64,000 bases of DNA from Caccoplasma sp905210875. Its GTDB lineage: Bacteria > Bacteroidota > Bacteroidia > Bacteroidales > UBA11471. The notes beneath the pieces are model-generated. The model worked only from the letters and a program-made list of their open reading frames with translations. It was not told the DNA's origin and ran no database searches. The position numbers and the translations under genes were made by a program. Positions 43,992 to 52,925 of this stretch are shown here, in pieces. Location of the stretch: NCBI GenBank assembly GCA_963931635.1, contig OZ007034.1:248001-312000 (forward strand). The letters run 5' to 3'. Each line of letters begins with the position of its first letter. Positions within the stretch are counted from its first letter, which is position 1.

Positions 43992-44633
43992 ATGAACGAA
44001 AATTTCATCATCACCATCGGCCGGCAGTTCGGCAGCGGAGGCCGGGAAATAGGAATACGTCTCTCGCAACTGATGAACATCGGCTATTACGACAAGGAGC
44101 TGATGCAGGAAGCGGCCAAGGAGAGCGGCATCGACACCCGCTTTTTTGAGCAGGCCGACGAAACGACGCCGCGCAGTTTCTATCACGCCATGCTGGGGCT
44201 TTCGTCGTTCAACTACGGAAACACGTTGTGCAACGAGACCATCTTCAAGTTACAGGCTGATGTGATTCAGAATATCGCCCGCAAGCAGTCGTGTGTCATC
44301 GTGGGCCGCTGCGCCGACTACATACTGCGCGACAACCCGCGCTGCATCTCGGTCTTTATCCATGCCTCCATGAACGACCGTATAGCCCGCATTAAGAAAT
44401 ATACTTTACTGTCGGAGAAAGAGGCAGAAGAAAAAGCCATCAAGACCGACAAGAGACGAGCCAGCTACTACAACTTCTACTCCGACAAGGAGTGGGGTGT
44501 ATCGTCGTCGTACGACCTGTCGATAAATTCCTCCATACTTGGAGTGGAAGAGACGGCTTTGCTTATCAAGAGCTTTGTCGAGAAACGTCTTTCTCTTATC
44601 GAACGATACGGAGTGCTTACCCCCCATCAGTAA
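43992..44633 (+). CDS. Cytidylate-kinase-like family protein
   Basis: 213 aa from the ATG at 43992. The N-terminus NENFIITIGRQFGSGGREIG contains a P-loop of the cytidylate kinase 2 type (GRQFGSGGRE), and IVGRCADYIL and IFIHASMNDR match the lid and core of the family. It is related to CMP kinase but is not the main Cmk; the acceptor is not known. Twenty extra upstream codons are open but include the promoter. The 3-prime end overlaps the convergent YjbQ gene by 7 bases. Confidence 0.85.
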   Translation: MNENFIITIGRQFGSGGREIGIRLSQLMNIGYYDKELMQEAAKESGIDTRFFEQADETTPRSFYHAMLGLSSFNYGNTLCNETIFKLQADVIQNIARKQSCVIVGRCADYILRDNPRCISVFIHASMNDRIARIKKYTLLSEKEAEEKAIKTDKRRASYYNFYSDKEWGVSSSYDLSINSSILGVEETALLIKSFVEKRLSLIERYGVLTPHQ

Positions 44634-45037
44634 TAGAGGGTAGCCAAGATACGCCGTTCACCCCCGTAATCGCGGAACTCGCACAGATAGATGCCCTGCC
44701 AGGTGCCCAGCGCCAATTTCCCGTCACGAACGGGCAATGTGATGGAAGGCCCCAACAACGAACACTTGATATGCGCCGGCATGTCGTCGTCGCCTTCGAG
44801 CGTGTGGGTGTAATACGATGCCCCCTCGGGCACGATGCGGTTCATGGCCGATTCAAAATCGGCTCGTACCGACGGATCGGCGTTTTCATTAACGGTAAGG
44901 GCGGCCGAGGTATGCTGGATAAAGAGATGAAGCAGTCCGGCCTCGGGCAGTTGACCCACGGCCCGCAACACCAAGGAGGTTATCAGATGATATCCCCGGC
45001 AACGAGCCGGTACCACTATAAGATGTTGTCGTATCAT
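44627..45037 (-). CDS. yjbQ: YjbQ/UPF0047 family protein
   Basis: 136 aa from the ATG at 45037; 39 further codons upstream are open but cross the promoter. Conserved motifs HTSAALTVNEN, EGDDDMPAHIK and GTWQGIYLCEFRD are intact; the His and Asp/Glu residues form the family active site. Some members have weak thiamin-phosphate synthase activity, but the physiological role is unsettled. Promoter core at 45060-45067 on the minus strand. Confidence 0.9.
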   Translation of the reverse strand: MIRQHLIVVPARCRGYHLITSLVLRAVGQLPEAGLLHLFIQHTSAALTVNENADPSVRADFESAMNRIVPEGASYYTHTLEGDDDMPAHIKCSLLGPSITLPVRDGKLALGTWQGIYLCEFRDYGGERRILATLYY

Positions 45038-45059
45038 AATTCGGTATATTGGTTTTGCA

Positions 45060-45067
45060 CAAAGATA
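45060..45067 (-). promoter_or_regulatory. Promoter core for yjbQ
   Basis: Exact TATCTTTG on the minus strand, 22 bases before the start codon; back to back with the ddh promoter. Confidence 0.55.
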
Positions 45068-45117
45068 CGAATAATGTTTTTTAGGATTGTCTTTACCTCT
45101 GTATAAATAAAAAAAGC

Positions 45118-45125
45118 TACCTTTG
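45118..45125 (+). promoter_or_regulatory. Promoter core for ddh-lgt
   Basis: Exact TACCTTTG, 50 bases before the ddh start codon. Confidence 0.55.
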
Positions 45126-45175
45126 CCTCTCCAAAGAAGACATTTTTGATTCATTAATGATAAAAGTATAACAAA

Positions 45176-46072
45176 ATGAAAAAGACAAGAGCCGCCATCG
45201 TAGGTTATGGCAATATTGGAAAATATGTACTCGAAGCCTTGCAGGCTGCCCCCGACTTTGAAATTGCAGGCATTGTGCGCCGCGACGCCAGCAATGTACC
45301 CGACGAACTGAAAAACTATCCGGTGGTTTCGGATATCGATGCACTGAAAGATATCGATGTAGCCGTATTATGCACCCCAACCCGCAAGGTGGAAGAGTAT
45401 GCCGAGAAGATTCTTGCCCGCGGCATTCACACCGTCGACAGTTTCGACATTCACACCGAGATAGCCGGTCTCCGCAGCCGCCTCGACGCCCTCTGCAAAA
45501 AACATAATACCGTAGCCATAACCGCCGCCGGCTGGGATCCGGGAAGCGACTCGATTGTACGCACTCTCATGCAGGCCGCTGCACCCAAAGGGGTAACCTA
45601 CACCAACTTTGGCCCCGGCATGAGCATGGGACACACGGTTGCCGTCAAAGCCGTCGACGGCGTGAAAGCCGCCCTGTCGATGACCATTCCCCTCGGCACG
45701 GGTATCCACCGCCGTATGGTATATATCGAACTGAAAGATGGCTATAAATTTGAAGAGGTGGCTCAGGCCATCAAGACCGACCCCTACTTTGTCAACGACG
45801 AAACCCACGTCATGCAGGTAGAATGTGTAAATGACCTGCTCGATATGGGCCACGGCGTACACATGATACGCAAAGGCGTTTCGGGCAAGACCCAGAACCA
45901 GATTCTGGAATTCAACATGAAAATCAACAACCCCGCCCTCACGGCCCAAATCCTCGTGGGTGTGGCCCGTGCATCGTTCCGTCAGCAACCGGGCTGCTAC
46001 ACTATGATAGAAATCCCCGTCATCGACATGCTTCCCGGCGACCGTGAAGAGCTCATCAGACATCTCGTTTAA
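45176..46072 (+). CDS. ddh: meso-Diaminopimelate D-dehydrogenase
   Basis: 298 aa. NADP-dependent enzyme that makes meso-DAP in one step from tetrahydrodipicolinate and ammonia, giving both lysine precursor and peptidoglycan cross-link residue. The Rossmann motif VGYGNIGKYVLEAL is at the start; TAAGWDPGSDSI, GPGMSMGHTVA and the C-terminal PGCYTMIEIP match the family. lgt follows after 14 bases, so the two are likely cotranscribed. Confidence 0.95.
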   Translation: MKKTRAAIVGYGNIGKYVLEALQAAPDFEIAGIVRRDASNVPDELKNYPVVSDIDALKDIDVAVLCTPTRKVEEYAEKILARGIHTVDSFDIHTEIAGLRSRLDALCKKHNTVAITAAGWDPGSDSIVRTLMQAAAPKGVTYTNFGPGMSMGHTVAVKAVDGVKAALSMTIPLGTGIHRRMVYIELKDGYKFEEVAQAIKTDPYFVNDETHVMQVECVNDLLDMGHGVHMIRKGVSGKTQNQILEFNMKINNPALTAQILVGVARASFRQQPGCYTMIEIPVIDMLPGDREELIRHLV

Positions 46073-46086
46073 TACGCCGACCACTC

Positions 46087-46971
46087 ATGTTGATTGATGC
46101 CATAACCTGGACGGCCGACCCGGCCATATTCACCATCTTCGGTCGCGAAGTGCGCTGGTACGGACTCTTCTTTGCCGTAGGTTTCCTCGTGGGCTACGCC
46201 ATCGAAGAGCGCATCTACAAGCACGACAACGCCCCGGCAGGCTGGTGCGACAAGGCTTTTATCTACACTATCGTCGCCACCATCATCGGTGCGCGACTGG
46301 GACACTGCCTCTTCTACGGCTGGGAATATTACTCGGCCCACCCGCTCGACATTCTCAAAATATGGGAAGGCGGACTGGCCAGCCATGGCGGTACGATAGG
46401 CATACTCATTGCCCTCTATATCTTCTCGCGCAAGGTAACGCACCGCGGTATGTTGTGGGCGGTAGACCGACTGGCCATTCCCACGGCCCTGGTCGGCGCA
46501 CTTATCCGCATGGGAAATCTCATGAACCATGAGATATACGGTCACGTAACCGACCTCCCCTGGGGATTCCGCTTCATCGAGAACGTGGGAGCCTGGCACA
46601 CCTACGGCATGCAGCCGGTATTTACCGAACCGTCGCACCCGACACAGATATACGAGGCGCTCTGCTACCTCGCCGTCTTTGCACTGCTCATGTACATGTA
46701 CTGGAAACGCCGCGCAGGCGACCGCCCGGGGCTAATACTCGGTATCTTCTTCGTAGGGGTGTTCCTCAGCCGTTTCCTCATCGAGTTTGTCAAGAACGAC
46801 CAGGAGGCCTTTGAAGCCAATATGGTACTCAATATGGGTCAATGGCTGAGCATACCATTTGTCATTGCCGGCGTATGGCTCATCATCAGGGCTCTCACAC
46901 GTCCCGAAGTTCCGGGCCGCATCGACGACAGCGCTCACGGCAAGAAAATCCCGACGAAGAAAGGCTCTTAG
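46087..46971 (+). CDS. lgt: Prolipoprotein diacylglyceryl transferase
   Basis: 294 aa inner-membrane enzyme with about seven helices. It attaches diacylglycerol to the lipobox Cys of prolipoproteins. RWYGLFFAVGF, WEGGLASHGGTIG and IRMGNLMNHEIYG are the known signatures, and PSHPTQIYEALCYL carries the essential C-terminal region. The last ~25 residues are a Lys-rich tail. The 3-prime end overlaps the convergent DUF2156-GNAT gene by 4 bases. Confidence 0.96.
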   Translation: MLIDAITWTADPAIFTIFGREVRWYGLFFAVGFLVGYAIEERIYKHDNAPAGWCDKAFIYTIVATIIGARLGHCLFYGWEYYSAHPLDILKIWEGGLASHGGTIGILIALYIFSRKVTHRGMLWAVDRLAIPTALVGALIRMGNLMNHEIYGHVTDLPWGFRFIENVGAWHTYGMQPVFTEPSHPTQIYEALCYLAVFALLMYMYWKRRAGDRPGLILGIFFVGVFLSRFLIEFVKNDQEAFEANMVLNMGQWLSIPFVIAGVWLIIRALTRPEVPGRIDDSAHGKKIPTKKGS

Positions 46972-49046
46972 TCGCTAAGCATCAGTGACATATAGGGGCG
47001 CACATCACCAGAAAGGGTTTGGTCGATCCAACGCACCAACGAGGAGGGTTCCAAATCGTAATCGTAATTGAAATCACACTCAGATACCAATTGAGGGAGG
47101 GGTTGCTTGCAAGAGCGCCCCTCTTTTATTTGGTACACTCCCGTGTTGCACGGGCACAAGTCGTCGACAAGACGCACACAGAAGTCGGCATTGGGGAAGG
47201 CATCGGCATAACGCTCAAACAGCAATTGGGCATCGACCACCCGCAACATACCCCGAGGCACTACCTCATCGTTCTCCAGGGAAAACGACCCTTTCAGGCA
47301 CTCTGTCAGACGCCCACTCACTTCCTCCCCGGCCGGCAACGACAGCTGCAAGCGTCGGAGTGAATACCGACGGCACAAGGCCACAAGCAAAGCCGACAAA
47401 TGAGATTCATCAGTTGCACATGCGTCGAGGATACGCAATTCATCGGCCGAAGGTACAGCAACAGCCACCCCTACGGTCTGACCGTCGGCTCCGGACAAAA
47501 CATAGGCATCCCCTCCGGCTAGACGGGCATCGGACACAATTACCCCAAAATCGGCAGCATCGTGCCCCACGCGACAAGATATCGCCTGCGCAAGACGGCT
47601 CCACTCTGCCGACAACCGTTCCATATCGCTCGGGACAATAAGTTTACTATCGACCGAGCAAGCACCGTCATCGACAAATGTCAAGAGACAACGACGTCGA
47701 TAAAAGAATGTTTCAAAACCGAAGCGGGCATAATAGGCATAGAGCGACGGCTCGGCCGGTATAAGCGAAGCCAGCGCAAAGCCCCGACGACACAAATATG
47801 AGAAGGTATGTCGAATAAGAGCCCCCATATACCCTCGTCCCCTATCGGCCGGAAAGGTTGATAATCCGGCCCAATAAGAGAGGACCTCCTCTCCGTTCCA
47901 TAACGAGAGCGTATAAGGCAGATGTTGCAGGGCCGAGCAGAGCCGGCCGTCGGAAGTTACGACATAGGTACGCTCGGGAGAAAACTTTGTCGAGAAATAG
48001 AGCTCGACAAAGGCTGGGTCGTCGTGAAAACAAGTCTGCCACAAGTCAACAATGGCACGACGGTCTTCTTCATGAGCCCGGCGCAAGGTAAGAGACCCGG
48101 CCGGTTCTCCGCCACGCGATAGGGTTGCCACCTCAACGATTGTTTTCTCTCCCATGAAAAATGCCGCCATCTTTTCTTGCAGACGCCACGGGTGGTATGA
48201 GAGTTTTGCCTGGCGAAGACCGGGCAGGCCGAGGTCTTCTTCACGATTGACATAGCGGTATGTTTCGGGAATCGTACGAGCAAACTCGCGATTGATCATG
48301 GTATAGGCACCGTCGACATCGGCATCGGCCTTCTCGACGTGGACATCGAACGTATCAGCATTAACGGGCGACCCATAGGTAAAGGCCACTATCTTGTCGC
48401 CTACCCATAACGTTCCACCCAGCAGCCCCAGTTCGTTGAAATGGGTCAATGCCCGGGTCATGGCCTCACGCTCTGCGGCAAGATCTTCTTCGTGCCCAGT
48501 TCGTTTTTCCGAGACCCATTGTTTCTCAAATTGCAGACACACCGGCACCAGTTCGGCCGTCAAGGGTTGATAGTTGTAATCGGGATAGTTCTTGATAAAA
48601 CGGTTGATGTGATTTCGCTTGGGCTGCAACCGCTTTCCCGACAGAGAAGCCAAGTCGTCGCGCAGATAAATATAATCGGAATAATCACGTTCGGCAATAA
48701 AACGGAATGCCTCGGGATAGGCGGCATTCAACGCCGAACGGCCCTCTTCGGAGATGCCCAGCAGACACAACGTATGTCCCAACGACGCAGCATCATCGAC
48801 CAGCCAGGCAATGCTTTCGCGCAACGGCATGGCACCTTGCGGCATCATGTAGGCCGGTCGGCCGCCGTCGATATAAAACCGAACGAAGAGGGTATCTTCG
48901 ACAACGGCATATTCGCTGTGGTAAATAAACTGCCAGCTGTACATGTTGGCGAACGAGAAATCACAGTTGCGATAGGCACCGACACGGGTATAACGTATAA
49001 TGTCGGCCTGCGCTTCAAGGGTTATGGGGCGGAATAATATTTTCAT
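46968..49046 (-). CDS. Fused DUF2156 (aminoacyl-lipid-transferase-like) and GNAT acetyltransferase
   Basis: 692 aa with two complete parts. Residues ~1-300 resemble the DUF2156/LPG_synthase_C domain (double GNAT fold; RFIAERDYSDYIYLR, KRNHINRFIKNYP, VNREEDLGLPGLRQAKLSYHP). Residues ~320-690 form an Eis-like GNAT: LRRAHEEDRRAIVDLW, then the acetyl-CoA loop ADRGRGYMGALIRH and LIPAEPSLYAYYARFGFE. The first domain in other proteins moves amino acids from tRNA to lipids but is also found alone with unknown substrates; the second acetylates amines. No membrane helices, so cytoplasmic. A fusion suggests that both act on one product. Confidence 0.85.
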   Translation of the reverse strand: MKILFRPITLEAQADIIRYTRVGAYRNCDFSFANMYSWQFIYHSEYAVVEDTLFVRFYIDGGRPAYMMPQGAMPLRESIAWLVDDAASLGHTLCLLGISEEGRSALNAAYPEAFRFIAERDYSDYIYLRDDLASLSGKRLQPKRNHINRFIKNYPDYNYQPLTAELVPVCLQFEKQWVSEKRTGHEEDLAAEREAMTRALTHFNELGLLGGTLWVGDKIVAFTYGSPVNADTFDVHVEKADADVDGAYTMINREFARTIPETYRYVNREEDLGLPGLRQAKLSYHPWRLQEKMAAFFMGEKTIVEVATLSRGGEPAGSLTLRRAHEEDRRAIVDLWQTCFHDDPAFVELYFSTKFSPERTYVVTSDGRLCSALQHLPYTLSLWNGEEVLSYWAGLSTFPADRGRGYMGALIRHTFSYLCRRGFALASLIPAEPSLYAYYARFGFETFFYRRRCLLTFVDDGACSVDSKLIVPSDMERLSAEWSRLAQAISCRVGHDAADFGVIVSDARLAGGDAYVLSGADGQTVGVAVAVPSADELRILDACATDESHLSALLVALCRRYSLRRLQLSLPAGEEVSGRLTECLKGSFSLENDEVVPRGMLRVVDAQLLFERYADAFPNADFCVRLVDDLCPCNTGVYQIKEGRSCKQPLPQLVSECDFNYDYDLEPSSLVRWIDQTLSGDVRPYMSLMLSD

Positions 49047-49121
49047 CGTAAAACAGAATATTCACGAAGATACAAGGTTTTTTTACTCTTTCCTCGTACT
49101 TCCCTTGATTTTTCCTAAACA

Positions 49122-49157
49122 AAAAAGGTTGCCCTTCAAAACAAGGGCAACCTTTTT
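49122..49157. terminator. Terminator between the DUF2156-GNAT gene start and the inositol synthase gene
   Basis: 15-bp perfect stem (49122-49136 with 49143-49157), 6-base loop, A-tract before and T-tract after. It ends the minus-strand inositol-3-phosphate synthase transcript. Confidence 0.9.
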
Positions 49158-49180
49158 CACTTTTACGATTGAATGCGTTT

Positions 49181-50488
49181 TTAATCAATCTCTTCGTCGG
49201 CTTCGTATCCACCCATTTCACGAAGGGCGTTTTTGAGCATGACATATTGCTGGAAAAGATGATTGACAGGCACTTCTCCTTTGGTAAAGTCGTGCATGGG
49301 GCTTTTGAGGAAGAAGCTCAGGAAACGCTGTATGCCATAACGTCCGGCACGAGCAGCCAAGTCGCTCAACAGCACAAGGTCGAGACAGAGGGGGGCGGCC
49401 AGGATAGAATCACGGCAGAGGAAATTGATTTTGATCTGCATGGGATATCCCATCCAGCCAAAGATATCGATATTGTCCCACCCTTCTTTATTGTCGTTAC
49501 GGGGAGGATAATAGTTGATGCGTACCTTGTGATAATAGTTGGTATAAAGATCGGGTTGATTTTCGGGAACAAGTATCGATTCAAGCGTCGAAAGTTTGCT
49601 CACCTCTTTGGTATGGAAATTGGCCGGCTCATCAAGCACAAGACCATCACGGTTTCCAAGAATATTGGTTGAGAACCAGCCCGAAAGTCCGAGGCAACGT
49701 GTGCCGATAATCGGAGCAAAGCCCGATTTTACAAGGGTCTGACCGGTCTTGAAATCTTTACCTGCGATAGGCATCTTGGTTTTATCGGCCATTTCCCACA
49801 TGGCGGGGATATCGACCGTCGTATTGGGTGCGCCCATAATGAAGGGAGCGCCCTCGGCCAAGGCTGCGTAAGCATAGCACATCGAAGGGGCGATGTGTTT
49901 GCGGTCGTCGGCCTTCATGGCTTTCTCAAGATGTTCGAGCGTATCGTGCACGTTCTCATCGTAAGGAACGTAAATCTCGGTCGAGGCAGCCCAAAGTACC
50001 ACAATACGAGAACAATTGTTCTCGGCCTTGAAACGGCGAATGTCTTCGCGCAATGCTTCAACCATATCCCAACGGGTGGCGCAATTCTTTACATTCTCTC
50101 CGTCAAGACGTTTGGCATATTCGTGATCGAAAGCCGCCTTCATCGGAACGATTTTTTCCAACTCGTCCTTTACCGGATTAATGTCTTTTTCTTTCAAGAC
50201 TTCGGCGTTGATGGCCGATTCATAGGCATTGGCAGGATATACGTCCCATGCACCAAATACGATATCGGACAACTGTGCCATGGGCACGATTTCTCCGTAA
50301 TGAAGATACTTCTTGTCGGCACCACGTCCCACACGAATCTTGTCATACTGAGTCATTGACCCAACCGGTTTGGCCAATCCTTTGCGAACCATTAACACGC
50401 CCGTCATAAACGTCGTTGCCACAGCTCCCAAACCAACACACAAGACGCCTAATTTACCGTCTGCCGGCTTTACATTCATTTTTTCCAT
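49181..50488 (-). CDS. ino1: Inositol-3-phosphate synthase
   Basis: 435 aa NAD-dependent enzyme that converts glucose-6-phosphate to myo-inositol-3-phosphate. The Rossmann start LGVLCVGLGAVATTFMTG, the VLWAASTEIY and APNTTVDIPAMWEMA stretches, and SGFAPIIGTRCLGLSGWFSTNILGN (given in outline) match the family; the catalytic Lys lies in the GKDFKTGQT block. Bacteroidales use this enzyme for inositol lipids. It lies next to a PagL-like gene and about 1.7 kb from a divergent operon with a CDP-alcohol phosphatidyltransferase, which supports that use here. Promoter core at 50550-50557. Confidence 0.94.
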   Translation of the reverse strand: MEKMNVKPADGKLGVLCVGLGAVATTFMTGVLMVRKGLAKPVGSMTQYDKIRVGRGADKKYLHYGEIVPMAQLSDIVFGAWDVYPANAYESAINAEVLKEKDINPVKDELEKIVPMKAAFDHEYAKRLDGENVKNCATRWDMVEALREDIRRFKAENNCSRIVVLWAASTEIYVPYDENVHDTLEHLEKAMKADDRKHIAPSMCYAYAALAEGAPFIMGAPNTTVDIPAMWEMADKTKMPIAGKDFKTGQTLVKSGFAPIIGTRCLGLSGWFSTNILGNRDGLVLDEPANFHTKEVSKLSTLESILVPENQPDLYTNYYHKVRINYYPPRNDNKEGWDNIDIFGWMGYPMQIKINFLCRDSILAAPLCLDLVLLSDLAARAGRYGIQRFLSFFLKSPMHDFTKGEVPVNHLFQQYVMLKNALREMGGYEADEEID

Positions 50489-50549
50489 TTTTCTTATAAA
50501 AAATACTTTTTCCTTTTCTTAATTTGGTCCTGCAAAACAATTGCATCGG

Positions 50550-50557
50550 CAAAGATA
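50550..50557 (-). promoter_or_regulatory. Promoter core for inositol-3-phosphate synthase
   Basis: Exact TATCTTTG on the minus strand, 61 bases before the start codon; the gene therefore has its own promoter rather than depending on the upstream PagL-like gene. Confidence 0.55.
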
Positions 50558-50725
50558 ACTCTTTTTTCATAAAAAAACAGTTTTGCCAATTTCTTTTCTT
50601 CGTTATGGATTGATTATAAATTGCATTACGATAAAACGAGCAGCAGCAACGACAAAACGACCAATCGACCCTGACATCTGTGACATTGAATATTTCACAA
50701 CTATCAAATCGAAACCCCAAAAAAC

Positions 50726-52003
50726 TTATCGAAAACGTTTACCCAATCGCACTCCTACATTCAAGGCCATACAATCGGCTTTGGTCAAGTGTGCCTTGAC
50801 CTGATAGCCGATGTAGAGCCACTCAAGTCGCGGGATATAAAAACGCAGACCGACTGTCTCATAATAAGGTGTCTCTTTCTCAATCATACCATAATAGCGA
50901 GAAGCGTCTACATTTTTAGGAATCTTACCCATCTGACGGAACACATAATATCCCAAACTGAAGTGAAAGGAAAGATGCTTGAAAAACACTTCTTGACGTA
51001 ACGATATACCTATGGAATGAGGACTATACAACAATCCCGGCATTCGTTTTTCTTCATTTATTTCCTTAAGCCGATGGGCATATGGCATATAGAGATAATC
51101 AAGCCCTATTCCCGAAGCATATTTCAACCGATAGCGCAACATGGGAGCCACAGAGACCGACAGGGCCGAATATATCGGATAATGCTCCGTTCGATACCGG
51201 ACATCTTGTGGCGGAAGCATATAGTAATAGAGAAACCATTCGTCGAGCAAAGTCTTGGCAGCCCACCCCACCGATATATCACAATAAAGTTTTTTATCAT
51301 AGATTCTTTTCGACTTATACAACACGGGCAGGGAGGTATGTATGTCGGCCGGATAATAACGCACCCCGGCCGAAAGGCCAACCGTGTTGGCTCCTTTATT
51401 GGGACGATCCAATGCTCCATTTGAGAAATGCTTAAACTCCCCTTCCACATAGACTTCCCACGACGTTGCCACCCGCAACCGTGCCTGCATCCCAAAGCCA
51501 AAATAAATCGACAAGGGTGAGCCTATGATTTCGTTGTCAACATTACTATCTCGATTGTAGGGCCGCGTAGAGAAACCCAGGCCGTTTTCGAACGAATAGG
51601 CCAATGTGAAGCGCGATGCACGCACCACGTCGCGCTTGAATGCTGCATAGGCTGCCACCATATACCCAAGTCCCGAATCATAAGGTGCATGCCGGTTGTC
51701 CATGTGCAAACGCACACGAGAGTAATCGACCAACATCATTCCCCCTTCAATAGTAGGATAACCAAACGCCATATCGTACCGGCTACTATCAGACGGCAAT
51801 GCCCGATATGCTCCATATACACTATATACTGAAGCATATGGCGACTTTATCAAATCTCGGGCATATTTATCTATCCCTATAAGATAAGCCCACCCGGCTG
51901 TCGCACCGAACGATGCCCGTTGTATCTTATCCGGTTTTTCATCGGCACAAACTCCTTGTGCCAACAAAAACACACCGATTATCCCGATAATAATATTTCT
52001 CAT
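50726..52003 (-). CDS. PagL-like acyloxyacyl hydrolase, outer membrane beta-barrel
   Basis: 425 aa from the ATG at 52003, which starts a signal peptide (MRNIIIGIIGVFLLAQGVCA); 21 upstream codons are open but overlap the promoter. The middle contains VEGEFKHFSNGALDRPNKG and GLSAGVRYY: the HxSN core resembles the His-Ser pair of PagL lipid A 3-O-deacylases and related Bacteroidetes acyloxyacyl hydrolases. Alternating aromatic beta-strands continue to the C-terminus, about twice the length of PagL. It should remove acyl chains from an outer-membrane lipid; whether lipid A or an inositol lipid is unknown. It lies between inositol-3-phosphate synthase and the divergent lipid operon. Confidence 0.7.
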   Translation of the reverse strand: MRNIIIGIIGVFLLAQGVCADEKPDKIQRASFGATAGWAYLIGIDKYARDLIKSPYASVYSVYGAYRALPSDSSRYDMAFGYPTIEGGMMLVDYSRVRLHMDNRHAPYDSGLGYMVAAYAAFKRDVVRASRFTLAYSFENGLGFSTRPYNRDSNVDNEIIGSPLSIYFGFGMQARLRVATSWEVYVEGEFKHFSNGALDRPNKGANTVGLSAGVRYYPADIHTSLPVLYKSKRIYDKKLYCDISVGWAAKTLLDEWFLYYYMLPPQDVRYRTEHYPIYSALSVSVAPMLRYRLKYASGIGLDYLYMPYAHRLKEINEEKRMPGLLYSPHSIGISLRQEVFFKHLSFHFSLGYYVFRQMGKIPKNVDASRYYGMIEKETPYYETVGLRFYIPRLEWLYIGYQVKAHLTKADCMALNVGVRLGKRFR

Positions 52004-52037
52004 ACCAGATACTCCGAGCTCGCAATCTATTTTTGTA

Positions 52038-52045
52038 CAAAAATA
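52038..52045 (-). promoter_or_regulatory. Promoter core for the PagL-like gene
   Basis: Exact TATTTTTG on the minus strand, 34 bases before the start codon. Confidence 0.55.
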
Positions 52046-52126
52046 ATCTTTTCTGAATATGTTCAATGTTTTCCCGCCGAAATTGACCTATTCTTCTTTT
52101 TTATTCGTAACTCCGAAAAATTTCCG

Positions 52127-52134
52127 TAATTTTG
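52127..52134 (+). promoter_or_regulatory. Promoter core for the inositol-lipid operon
   Basis: Exact TAATTTTG, 74 bases before the nucleotidyltransferase start codon; divergent from the PagL-like promoter 82 bases away, so one regulator could control both sides. Confidence 0.6.
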
Positions 52135-52208
52135 CCTACCTTCAAGTTTGGAGGAATAATCGTAATTTTTGCTTAAAAAACAAGTTTACCGTCAGATGTT
52201 ATTAAATC

Positions 52209-52925
52209 ATGGAATATGCCATTATAGCCGCCGGTGAAGGCTCCCGGCTTGCCCGGGAGGGTGTTTCCCTGCCCAAACCATTGGTAAGGGTGGCCGGAGA
52301 ACCACTCATAGACAGGCTTTGCCGCATCTTCATGCTGAACGATGCCTCCCGCATACACATCATCACCCACAACCGTCTACCGGAAGTACAGCGCCATATC
52401 GAAAAGCTTCAACAACGCTATCCCATACGCCTCATCGTCAAAAATACGCCGAGTTCGATGCACAGTTTTTATGAGCTGGCAGCAGGCATCACGGCCGAAC
52501 GGTTCTGCCTCACGACAGTCGATACCATTTTTGACGAAAATGAGTTTACCGACTATATTCAAAAATTTCAGACTGGCATTCCGGCCGACGCCTATATGGC
52601 CGTAACCGATTTTGTCGACGACGAAAAGCCCCTTTACATAGAGACCGACGACGCCCTGCACATACGCGCATTCTGCGATGAGCCCACGGCTCAAAGCCGC
52701 TATGTATCGGGGGGCATCTACGCGTTTACGCAAGCTGTGATTCCGGTCTTGAAACACGACATCGAATCGGGCATGTCGCGAATGCGCAACTTCCAACGTT
52801 CACTCCTGACTGCCGGTCTGAGCGTAGATGCACACCCGTTTTCCTGCATCGTCGACATCGACCATGCGGCCGACATTGCCAAAGCCGAAACTTTTATTCT
52901 CACTCACAAACGTCCACTGCCATGA
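52209..52925 (+). CDS. NTP-transferase domain protein, probable alcohol-phosphate cytidylyltransferase
   Basis: 238 aa with the sugar-nucleotide transferase fold: AIIAAGEGSRLAREG gives the nucleotide-binding signature and LPKPLVRVAGEPLIDR follows with the conserved Lys-Pro. An acidic TTVDTIFDE segment is at the metal site. In archaea and some bacteria a related domain activates inositol-1-phosphate to CDP-inositol, often fused with a CDP-alcohol transferase. Here the two are separate genes in one operon. Activation of an inositol phosphate is inference from the neighbours; another alcohol phosphate is possible. Its stop overlaps the next start by 4 bases. Confidence 0.78.
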   Translation: MEYAIIAAGEGSRLAREGVSLPKPLVRVAGEPLIDRLCRIFMLNDASRIHIITHNRLPEVQRHIEKLQQRYPIRLIVKNTPSSMHSFYELAAGITAERFCLTTVDTIFDENEFTDYIQKFQTGIPADAYMAVTDFVDDEKPLYIETDDALHIRAFCDEPTAQSRYVSGGIYAFTQAVIPVLKHDIESGMSRMRNFQRSLLTAGLSVDAHPFSCIVDIDHAADIAKAETFILTHKRPLP

